A stretch of 64,000 nt of DNA from Gryllus longicercus. Lineage: Eukaryota > Arthropoda > Insecta > Orthoptera > Gryllidae. Below the pieces are notes generated by a model. That model saw only the letters and a program-made list of their open reading frames with translations, did no database searches and had not been told where the DNA came from. Positions 9,437-20,060 of this stretch are shown here, piece by piece; the first letter of the stretch is position 1, and each line of letters opens with the position of its first letter. The stretch lies in the NCBI GenBank assembly GCA_038098605.1, contig JAZDUA010000008.1, positions 9,345,001 to 9,409,000 on the forward strand, read 5' to 3'. The position numbers were made by a program, and so were the translations under genes.

Positions 9437-12188
9437 GCTACCACGGCCGTCAATAACAATAATAATAATTCCAATTCTCTTTCAGCAGCTCCAGCTCGCC
9501 TCTCGCTCGCCTTTTGGAACTGCAACGGTATCGTAAGCAGGAACAAACAGGCGGAGCTAGCCGCATTCGCCGCAAAGCATCATTTAACAATTCTGATGCT
9601 AGGCGAAACTCATCTTCAGCCTAAGCATCGCTTCTCTCTCCCTGGCTACGTTTGTTACAGGTCAGACAGATCAGCACGGCTCCCGAATGCAAACCCGGGC
9701 GGCGGAACGGCAGTTTTAGTGCGGCGCGACATCGCACATCACGAATTAGCTCTGCCGCAGCTCCAGTACATCGAGGCCACGTCGGTTGCGGTCCGGATGA
9801 AGAAGGGCCCGCTGCGTATCATTTCGGCCTACATTCCGCCGGCGCGAAATGCGTCCCTAGAGCAGAGCGATTTCGACGCTCTTCTGGAGCCGCTCGCCCG
9901 CATCCCTACCCTCCTGGCGGGTGATTTCAATGCGAAACACCCGTCTTGGAATTCCCGCATCACCTCGCCTCGTGGCCGACAGCTGAAAAACTTTGCGGAA
10001 ACGCACGGCTACGAGGTGATAGGCCCGATGCAACCCACGCACTTCCCCGCCAACGCAAGACGGCCGGATGTCTTGGACATCGCCGTCATCCGCGATCTTG
10101 GCGCCCCAATTCACCTCACCACAGCCTGCGAGCTCTCCTCCGACCACCTCCCAGTCATAGCCGAAATAGGACGCAGCGATTTGCAAACTTCATTAGCGCT
10201 TCCACCCGCCCGCAAAAGCACTAATTGGCCTTTGTTTCAGAAGGAACTGGAGAAACGCCTCCCGGAAGCAGAGCCCATCTCAGACCCGCAGCAGATCGAG
10301 CCAGGGGCAAAACAGCTTGCGGAGGCTATCACAGATAGCCTGAATGCGGCCGCCTTCGCCGGGCGAAACGAGCAGCGAGCAGCGGAGCTACCCCCACGAA
10401 TAATAGCGCTGATCCAGCGCAAAAACGTGGCGCGACGGGAATGGCAGCGCACGCGGCACCCGGCGGACAAGCTTGCTCTGAATCAGTTAAGGCGGCGTGT
10501 AGACGACGCCTTAACTGAACACAGAAACTCGAAGTGGGGAAACCTACTGAGAAAGCTAAAGCCGGAAGATAGTTCATTATGGCAGCTAACGCGAACTTTG
10601 ACAAAATCTTCTTTTTCAGTCCCGCCACTGCGCAACGCGAACGGCGACAAAGTGGAGGCGAACGAGGAGAAAGCGGAGCTTTTCGCTGACTCCCTCGAAT
10701 CGCAATTCCAGCCGGTCGAGGAGCAGCCGCCTGCGGAGCACGCCGAGAGCGTGCATTGCACCGTCGCAGCGGCCCTGCACGCCCCCGCCGACGAGCCGGA
10801 GCTAACGGACGTCGCAGAAGTGACCGACGCCATCGCAGCACTACGGAGCGGAAAAGCTCCGGGACCGGACGGGATCAGAAACGAAGTTCTGAAAAGGCTC
10901 CCGCAAAGTGCCATAAACTATATCGTGCATTTGTTTAACGCAATTTTCATCTTCCAGCTATTTCCGGCGCAATGGAAACACGCGCACGTGCTAAACTTTC
11001 CTAAACCCGGAAAGAATAAGAGTTTGCCGCAATCGTACAGACCAATTAGTCTTCTTAACACGCTCGGCAAGCTCTTTGAGAAAATTCTCCTTAAGAGAAT
11101 TTTACAATTTACCGAAAAGCACGGCCTTGTTAATAATGAACAATTTGGTTTTAGGGCGCACCACAGCACCACTCATCAGCTATTGCGCATAGTTGACAGA
11201 ATTCGGCGCAACTTTAACGAGCGGCGATTCACTGGCGGAGTTTTCCTGGACGTCGCCAGCGCTTTTGATAAGGTTTGGCACGACGGCCTCCTCGCCAAGC
11301 TCATAGAAGCAAACTTCCCTTCCTATATTGTACGCCTAGTGCACTCCTTCCTCGCGAACAGATCGTTTCAAGTGACGGTTCTGCACGCGAAATCTTCCAC
11401 CCGCCGCATACGGGCGGGCGTGCCTCAGGGGAGCATTATCTCCCCTGTGCTCTACTGCCTGTACGTGCGCGATACCTACCTCGATCCAAACAGAACTCGC
11501 CATGTACGCAGACGACACGGCAGTAATTGCCACGTCCAAAAGAATCGACTTGCTCGTTAAATATTTGGATTTACATTTGTTACAGATCCAGGAGTGGCTG
11601 CAGCGCTGGCGTATCAAAGTCAACGTGGAAAAGAGCACGGCAGTGCTCTTCACACGCAGATACAAATACGACCAGCCGCGGCCGCTCGCGCTATGCAATT
11701 CGAACATTGAATGGCGCGCCAGTACAAAGTACCTCGGCATCACGCTGGATCGCGCTTTAACTTTCCGCGAACACGCGGACGCGGTCGCTAGCAAAGCCTG
11801 GCAACGCCTGGGCATGTTGCGAAGCTTATTACATAAGCGAAGCAAGCTGTCCACAGCGAATGCTCTACTTTTATATAAAACCATGATTAGGCCCATTATG
11901 GACTACGCCTGCCCAAGTTGGGGAAAAGCGGCGTATTGCCACTTAAATAAGTTGCAAATAGTTCAAAATGCGTGCCTCCGTAGAATACTGTGCGCGCCAA
12001 TGTTTATTAGAATCGCAGACTTACACGCTGCAGAAAAGTTACCGCTCCTCGAAGAGCACTTTAAAAATTTAGCTGAAAATTTCTTTTCCAAAATAAATAC
12101 GTCAAATAATGACATAATATTAAATTTAAATCTGTACGAACCGGATCCCACGGCTACGTACAAGCGCCCGAGAGATATGCTGCAATAG
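9434..12188 (+). pseudogene. Jockey ORF2 (endonuclease-reverse transcriptase), one frameshift
   Basis: This enzyme nicks the target DNA and copies element RNA in place. An Asn-rich N-terminus precedes an APE-type endonuclease with FWNCNGI, LGETHLQ, LAGDFNAKHPSWNS and SSDHLPV (about residues 25-240). The reverse transcriptase follows with KAPGPDGI, YRPISLLNTLGKLFEKIL, QFGFRAHHSTT, FLDVASAFDKVWHDGL and GVPQGSIISPVLY. One frameshift at about 11478-11502, just before the catalytic motif, moves the rest into another frame: MYADDTAVIATS (catalytic DD present), WRIKVNVEKSTAVLF, KYLGITLDRALTF and NKLQIVQNACLRRI. The shifted part runs from about 11502 to a stop at 12186-12188. Combined length of about 915 residues is normal for Jockey ORF2. 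No RNase H domain is seen. Confidence 0.9.
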
Positions 12189-12394
12189 GCGAGACGCCAA
12201 TACTTGCATGAAAATTGCGGTAAACAACGCCAAAAGCGCGCCGAAAGGCTATTGTCATTTCTGACCTATGTTTTCTTTTCATTTTTCAGATCAGCCATAG
12301 ATGTCCGAAAGGATAGGGATGGCTCCACAGCAGGGAAGTGTGGTTGCATTGCACTTTAGCGGCCACACGGAACTGTGCTGCAAAGCGAGGGGAG
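12189..12394 (+). other. Jockey 3' UTR, no poly(A)
   Basis: 206 bp between the ORF2 stop and the right copy of the 14-bp duplication. A pyrimidine-rich run (TTTTCTTTTCATTTTTCAG) ends near 12291. No A-rich tail or simple-repeat tail precedes the duplication. Confidence 0.55.
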
Positions 12395-12408
12395 AGAGCT
12401 TTCTTCTA
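12395..12408. other. 14-bp target-site duplication, right copy
   Basis: AGAGCTTTCTTCTA, identical to 7565-7578. By chance one such match between the two flanks would be expected well under once in a hundred comparisons of this size. Confidence 0.8.
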
Positions 12409-12766
12409 TTCTTCTGATTCTTCAGGTGTGAGCGCGTCGGTAGGGCGTCGTGAGGGTTGTGCGCGGCGTTGCATTGTAATGCATAGGCTACCGAGGCGGG
12501 GAATCGAAGCCGGCGTGCTACGTCGTGACGGCAGGTGCGGCATACTCGCATGTATGCTCGCGTAAGGGTGCATCACACCGGGGATGGTAATTAATTATCG
12601 GGCCAGCGGTGGCGGTAACCAGGGAAAGTTCCTTCTTGTAACGGTTAACTTTAATTGTAAGTATTGTATATAGTGTTATGGTGTCGGAGTATCTTTATTC
12701 TAATGAATACTAAATATTTACAAGCCGTTCACGTCTGTAATTATTTGCCCCGGCAAAGACGCCACA
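12409..12766 (+). mobile_element. Solo-LTR-like element, right half
   Basis: This continues the unit interrupted at 7578: GC-rich at first, then AT-rich (TTATTCTAATGAATACTAAA near 12695), ending GACGCCACA at 12758-12766. That end is the inverse of the TGTGGCGTC start at 7347. A small hairpin GCCCCGGC lies about 15 bp inside the end. The direct repeat TCAG follows. Confidence 0.6.
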
Positions 12767-12770
12767 TCAG
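12767..12770. other. Target-site duplication TCAG, right copy
   Basis: Matches 7343-7346. The relic Jockey reading resumes immediately after it. Confidence 0.8.
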
Positions 12771-13048
12771 GTATCTTATTTTATACATCTATCATTCGTC
12801 CTACAATAACATAGGCTTGACCTATATGGGGTGGTGCTGCAAAAATACCTAATCATAAGTTAAAAGTTATACAAAATAAGTTTTTATGTCAAATTATTAA
12901 AGTTGGTTTATTCGTAATGATCAAATTTTAAAAGAACTAGCTATAGATTCTATAAGTACGTATATTTCAAAATTATCAAATCGTTTTTATTCTTCTCTCC
13001 AAACTTGTGCAGCAACTAATAAATTTATATTAGGCCAAACAATGTAAT
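12771..13048 (+). pseudogene. Old AT-rich Jockey-like relic, right part
   Basis: This is the C-terminal continuation of the relic that ends at 7342: LFYTSIIRPTIT, then a frame break, then PIWGGAAKIPNHKLKVIQNK and FLCQIIKVGWFIRN, ending in ILGQTM and a stop near 13048. Each block aligns with the same part of the younger ORF2 (LLYKTMIRPIMD, PSWGKAA, NKLQIVQNACLRRIL). Joined to the left part across one TCAG copy, the alignment has no gap. Confidence 0.85.
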
Positions 13049-13049
13049 A

Positions 13050-14530
13050 ACTTTTCCCGCATTAAGACTCGATATTCCAAAGGTATTTTAAGACCTCCTT
13101 AATTAGCAGTATGAAATTCTAACTAAAACAAAAATATTACATTAATTGTAAATAAGTTATTATGTACGACCCTTCCTGGGTAACCTTAGGAATAATATTT
13201 TAATGTTATTAGTTCTATTTTACTGAATTCCGAAAATAATGTAATTGTTCACGTTCTTTAAAGACATGTCGAACAAGTAGAATAAATAATATTTAAAAAT
13301 TGATCGTCGATATCTTTCAAAGTTTCTCTCCATTCAGTTCTCCATTAAAAGTTAGCGATAACACCATAAAATATTTCACTTAAGAATAAAAAAATTGGGT
13401 TGATGGTGATGCATCATCTTTAAACCGGTTCGTTAGCGTGAACTTAGGATTATGACACATTTTTTATGTTTCTCAGAGCGAAGGAAATGATTTAAATCGG
13501 GCTGTTGTGGCATGTGACATCAGTGCTACTTCAAATGCGCCTGAAGGTAGCTCGTTCTGCAGCATGCTGAAGGTGAGAGCGGGAGCGACCAAATTGCTTG
13601 TGTTTCACATACGAAGGGCACATAAATGAATCAAACCCAGAGTTCCAGTTGTTTAAAATTCTCACTTTCTCTTCTCGAAGGATAAAAAGAAAATGAGATT
13701 GTGAACGTGTTCAAGACCTCGCGATTTTCGTTCGTTCGTTCTTGTAGTCGAAGAAGGTTGGATGTTGCGAAAGAGAAGACCTTGCCGGTGAAAAAAAGGC
13801 AACGATGAAACAGTCAAATCCAATGCTGTATTGAGAAAAAGAGCGAAAGAAATAAAGACAACTCAAGAAATATGATGTGTCATCCCAAGAATAATGAACT
13901 CTCGTCACTACAATGTATTTTAAAACAGAGATGCATATACTTTTTTTGAGTTATCATGCATTTTCTTGTAAATGACTTGAATAAAATTTGCCCACAATAA
14001 AAATATTTAACACGTGTCATACTATGCATTTTAGGTATGGACAATAATTTTCAAAACATTCCTTACAAGTCAGACATTAAAAAGGAAGATAAAAGCCGGT
14101 GTGCTACAACAGCACAAATATCCTTGCAAAAACGCGCATTACGCAAAAACTACTAATTTTCGAAAAAAACCTGTAAATTGTTACAAACTCAAATTACTGC
14201 GTTTTTCTAACAACTTTTCATCAATGTTTAGAGATCTCTACATGAAGTTCCCTTGAATATTAACTTGTTTCGCCTTCAAAGTTCAAATTATTATCAAAGA
14301 TGAAAGACTAAAATCGGACAAGACTTAATTAATATTTTTTAAAAGTTCATTAAATCCGAAGACAGGAAGAACGGAGATGTGTTTACTTCACAAATTCTTC
14401 GATATTAGAAGAAACATTGAAAGCTAACTAATGTCTATTTGGAAAGGTCGAGAATAAAATTGCTTCTTATATGATTAAACTTAATGTTTTTATTCTCTCT
14501 TATTCGTAGTGTAGAGTGTAGTACAAGGAA
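13050..14530. other. Anonymous AT-rich DNA
   Basis: No coding signature. A hairpin motif GTGCTACAACAGCAC at about 14100-14115 (minus orientation) recurs in family-B copies near 40.03 and 56.71 kb, so the end of a degenerate family-B element may lie here. Confidence 0.45.
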
Positions 14531-14559
14531 TCCGCGAAACAAAACGATGCCGAGATTTC

Positions 14560-14830
14560 GTCAGAAACATGCTCTTTGGGGTTCCCTGAGGTTCTTTGCC
14601 TTATTGCCGTCCATCCGTCTGTCCGTCCATGGATAACCGTTAGTGCTGTTTTTTCCAATGTGAATATTCCCCGATCTAACTGGGGGCTCTCTTAATGTTA
14701 TGGGGTACTTTACAAGAAGATTTTGCAACTTTCAAAACTGACAATGTTTTCCTTTAAATTATTAAAGAACAAACAGAAGAAAGCGCTCTTATGAGAAGAA
14801 AACAAAATTCTGAAGTTCAATTTTTTTGAA
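14560..14830 (+). mobile_element. Family-B dispersed repeat
   Basis: Holds the family signature in order: a GTTCTTTGCCTTATTG-type lead, CCGTCCATCCGTCTGTCCGTCC, then AACCGTTAGTGC, TTTTTTCCAATGTGAATATTCC and CCGATC, followed by GGGTACTTTACA near 14705. The same order appears at 49.84, 50.29 and 56.95 kb and on the minus strand at 35.5, 51.7 and 61.9 kb. No protein is encoded. Confidence 0.7.
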
Positions 14831-15094
14831 CAACCTCTTATAACTATATAATTGAAGATATATTTTTGTTATTATAATTTATTCTTCATTTAATTGAATT
14901 GATGTCTTATTTTACGTGATGAGACTCAGGCCATCAGGTCCGCTCTTCCGTCCGACCACGCAAATTTCGCTACGCTCCTTTCACCCATTAGCGGAGAAAA
15001 GAGATATTTCTTGGGCGATGAAACAGACGATTTGAATTTAGCTCAGAGGATCATGTTCATGCAGTAAATCTACTAACGTGGGACAGCTGGCTTT

Positions 15095-15178
15095 ACTTCC
15101 CCTCCGAAAGAATCTGCGAACTTCGGTATAACAGTCCGATACGCTAACCGATACACCATCGCCACCGTTAGTACTTCT
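15095..15178 (-). other. tRNA-like segment, possible SINE head
   Basis: Read on the minus strand it begins GGTGGCGATGGTGTATCGGTTAGCG, similar to a tRNA D-arm and A box, followed by an anticodon-arm-like hairpin (CGGACTGTTATACCG) and GTTCGCAGATTC, a poor B box. It cannot fold as a complete functional tRNA by eye. It is probably a degraded SINE head or tRNA pseudogene. Confidence 0.35.
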
Positions 15179-15179
15179 T

Positions 15180-16435
15180 TAAATGATGTCACGTACAATT
15201 TTTGCCAAATATGGGTAGTATTTTGTAAATTTGAACGTAATTGTGAACATTTTCAAAAAAATTAAACCACATTTTTTGAAATGGCTCTTTTTATCTTTAA
15301 AGAAAGAAATTTGAATTGAAGCTAAATGACAAAATTAAAGCAATTAATTGTGCAACTTTAAGCAATTAAAGTTGTAAACTCCCAGCATGGATGTTTGTAT
15401 CATTATAATACTTTCTCTATTCTACGTACACGAGTAAGTAAAAATCGCCCGTCCACTACAAGGGGCTCGAGACGCCACAGTTCCGCAGATGATTGATTAG
15501 AAGGTATCGTGTGAAAACAGTCGAATGCAGGTTCTCCGATTACTATAAGTGGGATTGTATATTCGTTTTCCTTGATTAGATCCTTAAAGATACTTTTTCA
15601 TTAATTGTAAATATTTGAAGAGATGTTCCCTGTTTTTTTCTGCTACATATTAATTGTTTTCTGACATGGTAGGCTGCGGAGATATACGCCGATATGACCA
15701 GTAATGTCTCAAAGAACACTAACGAGTTTGTTACCTCATCCTTACTTGGCATAATATATATTGGATTTTGAACTTGCTGAGAAAGACCTTTCAGACATTT
15801 CCATACGCCTTGGGGTCTGGTGACACGTGAGTCAGCGGATACGCACCCAATGGAATTCCGGAAACTGCGTCGGTACTGCGTGCACGATGTCGCTGCTATG
15901 CATAGTACCACAGGCGTGCGGTGCCAAAATCGAGAGGGGACCCTCACATTTATTTCTGGGCGTCTCCGGACCCCCTTGAGCATTATACATTTTTATTTAC
16001 ATATGGAATATTTTACTACGAAATAAATGAAATATAATAGAGGCAAATTACTTTAATAACTTTAATGATATAATTAATAAATACTGCGGTCTTAATTTTG
16101 AAGCATTTACAGGATTGCCAGAAGGCTTGACGAGAATCTTCCCCAAACATCATGTGCCAGTCCCCCAAATTGTGAACTTAAAAGAAGGAGATTCAGAAAT
16201 TGTTTCAGAGAAAAAATATATTTCGTTAAAAATTGTATTACGTAAGGCTACGGCGCCCCCTTAAAAATTTTCATGGGGCAAAGGCCCCCTGCCCCCCCTT
16301 GTGCGCACGCGGATGCAAAGAACAGAGGTCACCTTTACCACAACAGAAGTATATCGCCGACGCACCTGAAAGTATTATCACAGCACATGTAACATCAATG
16401 CCAACTGGTGCATATTGAAAGCAAATAAAATTTAA
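15180..16435. other. Anonymous DNA with GC-rich patches
   Basis: A patch at about 15790-15975 is nearer 50% GC and has open frames on both strands (135 codons minus, 68 codons plus) with no recognised motif. A C-rich inverted patch at about 16250-16310 (GGCGCCCCC...GGGGCAAAGGCCCCCTGCCCCCC) resembles the ends of degraded DNA transposons but has no partner that I can find. Confidence 0.4.
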
Positions 16436-16439
16436 AAAG

Positions 16440-16545
16440 TTATAAATATACGTAAGGGCCCGCCTATAAGTAACGTAACGCTAAAGAGAGGGGATGGAGG
16501 CAGCTTTACACTGCGTTACATAGGGATAGGGGAGTATTAGTTTAT
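16440..16545. repeat. Inverted GTAACGC / GCGTTAC pair, MITE-like
   Basis: TAACGTAACGC ends at 16481 and GCGTTACATA begins at 16513. The 7-bp arms are perfect (16475-16481 and 16513-16519). Flanking sequence is GC-rich (GGGCCCGCC left, AGGGATAGGGGAG right) in an AT-rich region. It is probably a remnant of a small DNA transposon. Confidence 0.4.
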
Positions 16546-18030
16546 TGTCAGACAACATTGAAATTTTCTAACATTAAATGTTTTAACATATTTTTTTTAA
16601 CATTTTCTGAAACGATTCCTTTTTAGTCATATTATAAAACATTAAAATATTATCTATTTCATTTGTATTAAAAACATAAATCAGATGCAAATAAATAAAA
16701 TCTAAAAGTTCAGATTAAATTGTTTCAATAAATGGAATTATTTTTTTCGTTAATTATTTATGGAACCTGTAACACCAAGAAGAAAATATTCAAAATTTAT
16801 AAGTAGTATATTCTAGAATCCATTAAATTAAGGCAGCGCACTCTCGCCTATGCGTCATTCATGACGGCATGTGCGCAACTTGTGATAAAAAATTCGTTCC
16901 AATGTGTTCTTCCTTCACTTACAACTTGCCCCCAATCGTATTGTTACGTCCTGTCAGTATCGCCTAATTCCGACTTTATTTAATATAAATTTTAATATAC
17001 AACAAAAATAAAATGTTTACAAATTGTTTTTACTAGCTATACTTACTATAATGTAATTTCTTTTGTTTGTGGTCTTTTGTTGTGCTTAAAAAGAGATTAT
17101 GACGAGTAAAATTGTAATATTTCTCAAAATAATATTTCGCATTATTGAATTAATATAGTATATTTCATTAACTTATTTTCGCATATTTCATTTATTTAGA
17201 GTGTTATTAAATAATGTTTATGACGTACAAACTACTCGTCAGTGTTATACATTTTGTGGATTCTTTGTATCCCTTTGACTAAGAGGTGGGGCTGCGTAAA
17301 TATGTGTAACAATGGTATTGAGTGTAATGAATAAGATAAAAATTCCGCCAATTAGTTTATCAGATTGAAATGTTTTATTGTTCTTATTTTATTTTAATAT
17401 TCATGGAATATATTGAGCTTATCTTGTTGTACACGGTATCCCATTTCAATGCATACTTTATTGAGTGTATTTATTTATTTATTTACATATTTATATATTT
17501 ATTTTTAGTGTGCATATTTTGTATCTAAGCTTCCGTCTCTAGTATTATCACGGTATTACAGAGTAGCGCAGCACCATCTTAAATACCATATGACGACATG
17601 TTAGTCAGCGACTGACAAATTTCCGTCTATTCTTTCCAAGTCTTTTGGACAAGTAAAAAACAATATAACTAGGGATTCTTTCTTCATTATTGCTGCATTT
17701 AATTGCAGAACAGTGCTCCCCTTTTGACATACGCATTGTTATTAACGTGGTAACTGGAGGAGTATAAGAATTCAGTTGGTGCATATCAAATATGTTCACC
17801 TCAAATGTGAGGTTAAAACTTTAGTTTTACGTGATTTTACGTGTTATTTAATGACTTGCCCTAGAAATCCTAGGAATATAAAACCAAGAAGTCAAGAAAC
17901 AAAGCGAATTATTTTTTCAAGTTTTTAACCAGCTCCTAATAAAAACAATTTCACAATCATTTAAATACGTTAGTAGCAATCAGGTATAGGTACTTCAGTA
18001 GCAATCAGTAGTAGGAACTATGCACAGTTC
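16546..18030. other. Anonymous AT-rich DNA
   Basis: No gene. There is a short T/A-rich run of TTTATTTATTTA type near 17470-17505. Nothing else is distinguishable. Confidence 0.6.
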
Positions 18031-18165
18031 GGCGCTTGCTCAGCCGTGGCGTCCTTCTCGGGCTCGCATCTAGCGCGCTCTGTCCGCCGCCCGCAGAAGG
18101 TGATTCCAGCCGCGGCTTCGTTGCGGAGGGTCGTTTAAAAGGTCGTGTGTAATTGATTCGTGCTT
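18030..18165. other. Small GC-rich patch
   Basis: About 100-130 bp of CpG-rich sequence (GGCGTCC...TCCGCCGCCCGC) lies directly beside the 3' end of the following minus-strand SINE-A. It may be part of an insertion target or of another element. Confidence 0.35.
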
Positions 18166-18775
18166 CCGGCTCCGTCAACTACTAAGGTCATTAGTTCGGT
18201 AAATGTACTGAATGTTTTCAACGGGAGGAGACGGTGATCTTCCCCCGTTGTATGGTGAGATCCAGCGCCGACTTCCTGTCGCCTACCACGGTGTTCCCCA
18301 ATAAGGTATCTTGCACCAAGGGGGCACCGCTACAATCAGGTCAAGCTCAAAGCTCCCGACCTGTCTCCCGGGATGTGTGGTTGTGTAATGCATCAAGTGT
18401 GTATGTAGTAATAGGTGAGGATGTAATGTAAGTGAGGATGTGAATTTAAGTGTATGTAAGTAAATACGGGGTGAGGATAGGACAAGGAAGATAAGTGAAA
18501 GATCGCACGTGGTTCGTGCCCAGTTTGTTAGGGTACTGCTCCGACAATCGCCTCGTGTTGATCAGAAAAAGCATGGAAAACTACCAATTAGAGTAGCCAG
18601 AGGCTCGAATTCTCTTCTAGAAGAGACTGAACTCGACCTAGGAATTCTAGAAAGTGTAGAAAATTCTGTCACAGTCTGGAGTCGAGCTTAGGATTTCCCT
18701 ATCACAGAAACTTCGGTGACATGAGTTTATGCTCTGAGATACCTCCAATGGACATGTGCGACCGCTAGTTATACA
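18165..18775 (-). mobile_element. SINE-A copy (minus strand)
   Basis: Read on the minus strand it starts near 18770 and contains TTTTTCTGATCAACACGAGG, GGAGCAGTACCCTAACAAAC and GTGCGATCTTTCAC, then a CTTACATACACTT-type stretch. The distal part (about 18160-18330) matches the distal part of the 19.2-kb copy: GTATCTCACC-type boxes, a GGGGGAAGAT block, CATTCAGTACA and a CTAATGACCTTAGTAGTTGACG end. It includes a local expansion of CTCACTTACAT repeats. Together with the 19.2-kb copy it shows the family can exceed 500 bp. Confidence 0.75.
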
Positions 18776-19194
18776 TTAGATTCAACGTATGTTGTTGTTA
18801 GGACACGAAAACTATGTTAACGAAGGAAAGTTTTGTGAGGCCGTTTTGTGAGTACGTACTAATTACTAGTTCCAGAAGAAGTGCTTCAAATTATTTTTAA
18901 TTTATGCACTATTTCACACAGTAAAATTATAATTTTATGTCAGTTGAGAAAAAGAGAGACCGTTGCTAACAAATGTCCCGAAATCGTGTGTGGGACAGTT
19001 GTACTAAAATCATTTTAGAACTATGATTTTGAAATTCTTGCTTGTTTCATTCAGGTACCTACGCACATCATGTGAAAAGTATTTTTAAGAAAGTTTTCGA
19101 ATATTTAATGTAACTGGGTTTCTAAAGACGTAATATTTGCCTAAAATCTAATATTTGCTCTCAATTACACAATAGAACTAGATAGGTTGGTTGG

Positions 19195-19722
19195 TTGATT
19201 AGTGGTTCCGGGCGCGTCAAGTACAAAGGTTATTAGTCCCGTAAGTGTATTGAATGTTTATCGCGGGAGGTGGGGGTCATCTTCCCCCTGGAAGGTGAGA
19301 TACCGTCCGTCAGCTATTACGTTTTCGCCTATCCGGTATCTCTCACCACCGGGCCAGAGCCCCAGCCGGGAGAAGCTCTACGATCCTGACCGGTGTTCCA
19401 GCACGTGTGGTAGTGTAGTGAATGTAAGTGTACGTGTGTGTAGGTAGAGGGAGGAATAGGACAATAAATGGGAAGGAAAGATTGCGTGCGGTCCGTGGCC
19501 TGTTTGCTACAGTACTGCTCCATTTGCCTGGTATTGATCGAAAAATTATGATCACAGAAACCGGCCGCTAGAAGTCTCCGCCAGACAGCTGCTGAGCTCG
19601 ACCTAGCTGTCTAGCCAGTATTGAGAATCTGGCCCCCGTCGGGACAGGAAACTTGGACCTCCCGGTCAGAGGCACTGCGATCACAGCAGATGATGCCCTA
19701 AGCCACCTCTCCCGGTATACAA
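19195..19722 (-). mobile_element. SINE-A copy with tRNA-like head (minus strand)
   Basis: Best copy for the head of the family. On the minus strand it begins GGGAGAGGTGGCTTAGGGC. The A-box-like sequence is at 19695-19708 and a B-box-like AGGTCCAAGTTTCC at 19647-19660, spaced as in a tRNA gene. The body follows: CGGCCGGTTTCTGTGATCA, CGATCAATACCAGGC, GGAGCAGTACTGTAGC, ACACACGTACACTTACA and CCGGCTGGGG. The distal end is GGACTAATAACCTTTGTAC. A polymerase III promoter in a dispersed 520-bp non-coding repeat fits a tRNA-derived SINE. Confidence 0.8.
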
Positions 19723-20060
19723 GTTGCTAGACATTTATTATTTCTGCAGATAGGTTTATGCAACCTGGTGACAAAACACTTCAATTTACAAACTCTACAA
19801 TTAATAATATTATTACTATATAACTTTAAATTATTTTAATATAATAATAATAATAATAATAATAATAGTAATAACAGTAATGGAATTAACACCTCGTTTA
19901 ATGACTATCACATATTTTAATCTAACAAATACACGAATTTTTAACTGCACTCCACTTCCGAACACTTGCACTTCACTTCCCTCTCTCCTTCTGTATTGCA
20001 CTACACTTCACGACATGTTGTCACACTTCAATGCAAACACTACATTGAAAATGATAAGTG
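19723..20060 (-). mobile_element. CR1/L2-type retrotransposon 3' end (minus strand)
   Basis: On the minus strand this matches the 3' untranslated end at 28.6-28.93 kb: a GAAGTGTAGTGCAA-type GAAGT-rich stretch, AGTTAAAAATTCGTG, an (ATT)n run, and ACCAGGTTGCATAAACCTATCTGCAG followed by AAATAATAAAT. It ends directly against the head of the SINE-A at 19722. No coding part is recognisable here. Confidence 0.7.
19841..19875. repeat. (AAT)n microsatellite
   Basis: About ten AAT units with minor interruptions, inside the CR1/L2-type 3' end. It occupies the same position as the (ATT)n run in the 28.5-kb copy. Confidence 0.9.

Larger units (their letters stand above)
7579..12394 (+). mobile_element. 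Jockey-type non-LTR retrotransposon, near full length
   Basis: A 4,816-bp GC-rich element lies between the 14-bp duplications. It has a short 5' UTR, a gag-like ORF1 (7733-9434), ORF2 with endonuclease and reverse transcriptase (9434-12188), and a 206-bp 3' UTR. Length and two-ORF layout match the Jockey clade. The 3' end has no poly(A) tail, which is unusual for that clade. ORF1 and ORF2 each carry frame breaks, so this copy is not autonomous, yet divergence looks low since long stretches stay open. Composition contrasts strongly with the AT-rich host sequence around it. Confidence 0.85.

Noticed and set aside
7380..9546. Large minus-strand and alternative-frame ORFs over the Jockey 5' half
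   Set aside because: Shadow frames in GC-rich DNA opposite ORF1; the plus strand carries the zinc knuckles and endonuclease motifs.
10237..11896. Minus-strand ORFs of 77-186 codons over Jockey ORF2
   Set aside because: Shadows of ORF2, which shows the full series of endonuclease and RT motifs on the plus strand.
7347..12766. Autonomous TIR DNA transposon of 5.4 kb carrying RT genes
   Set aside because: The 14-bp direct repeat inside bounds a complete Jockey, so the terminal repeats belong to a smaller unit into which it inserted.
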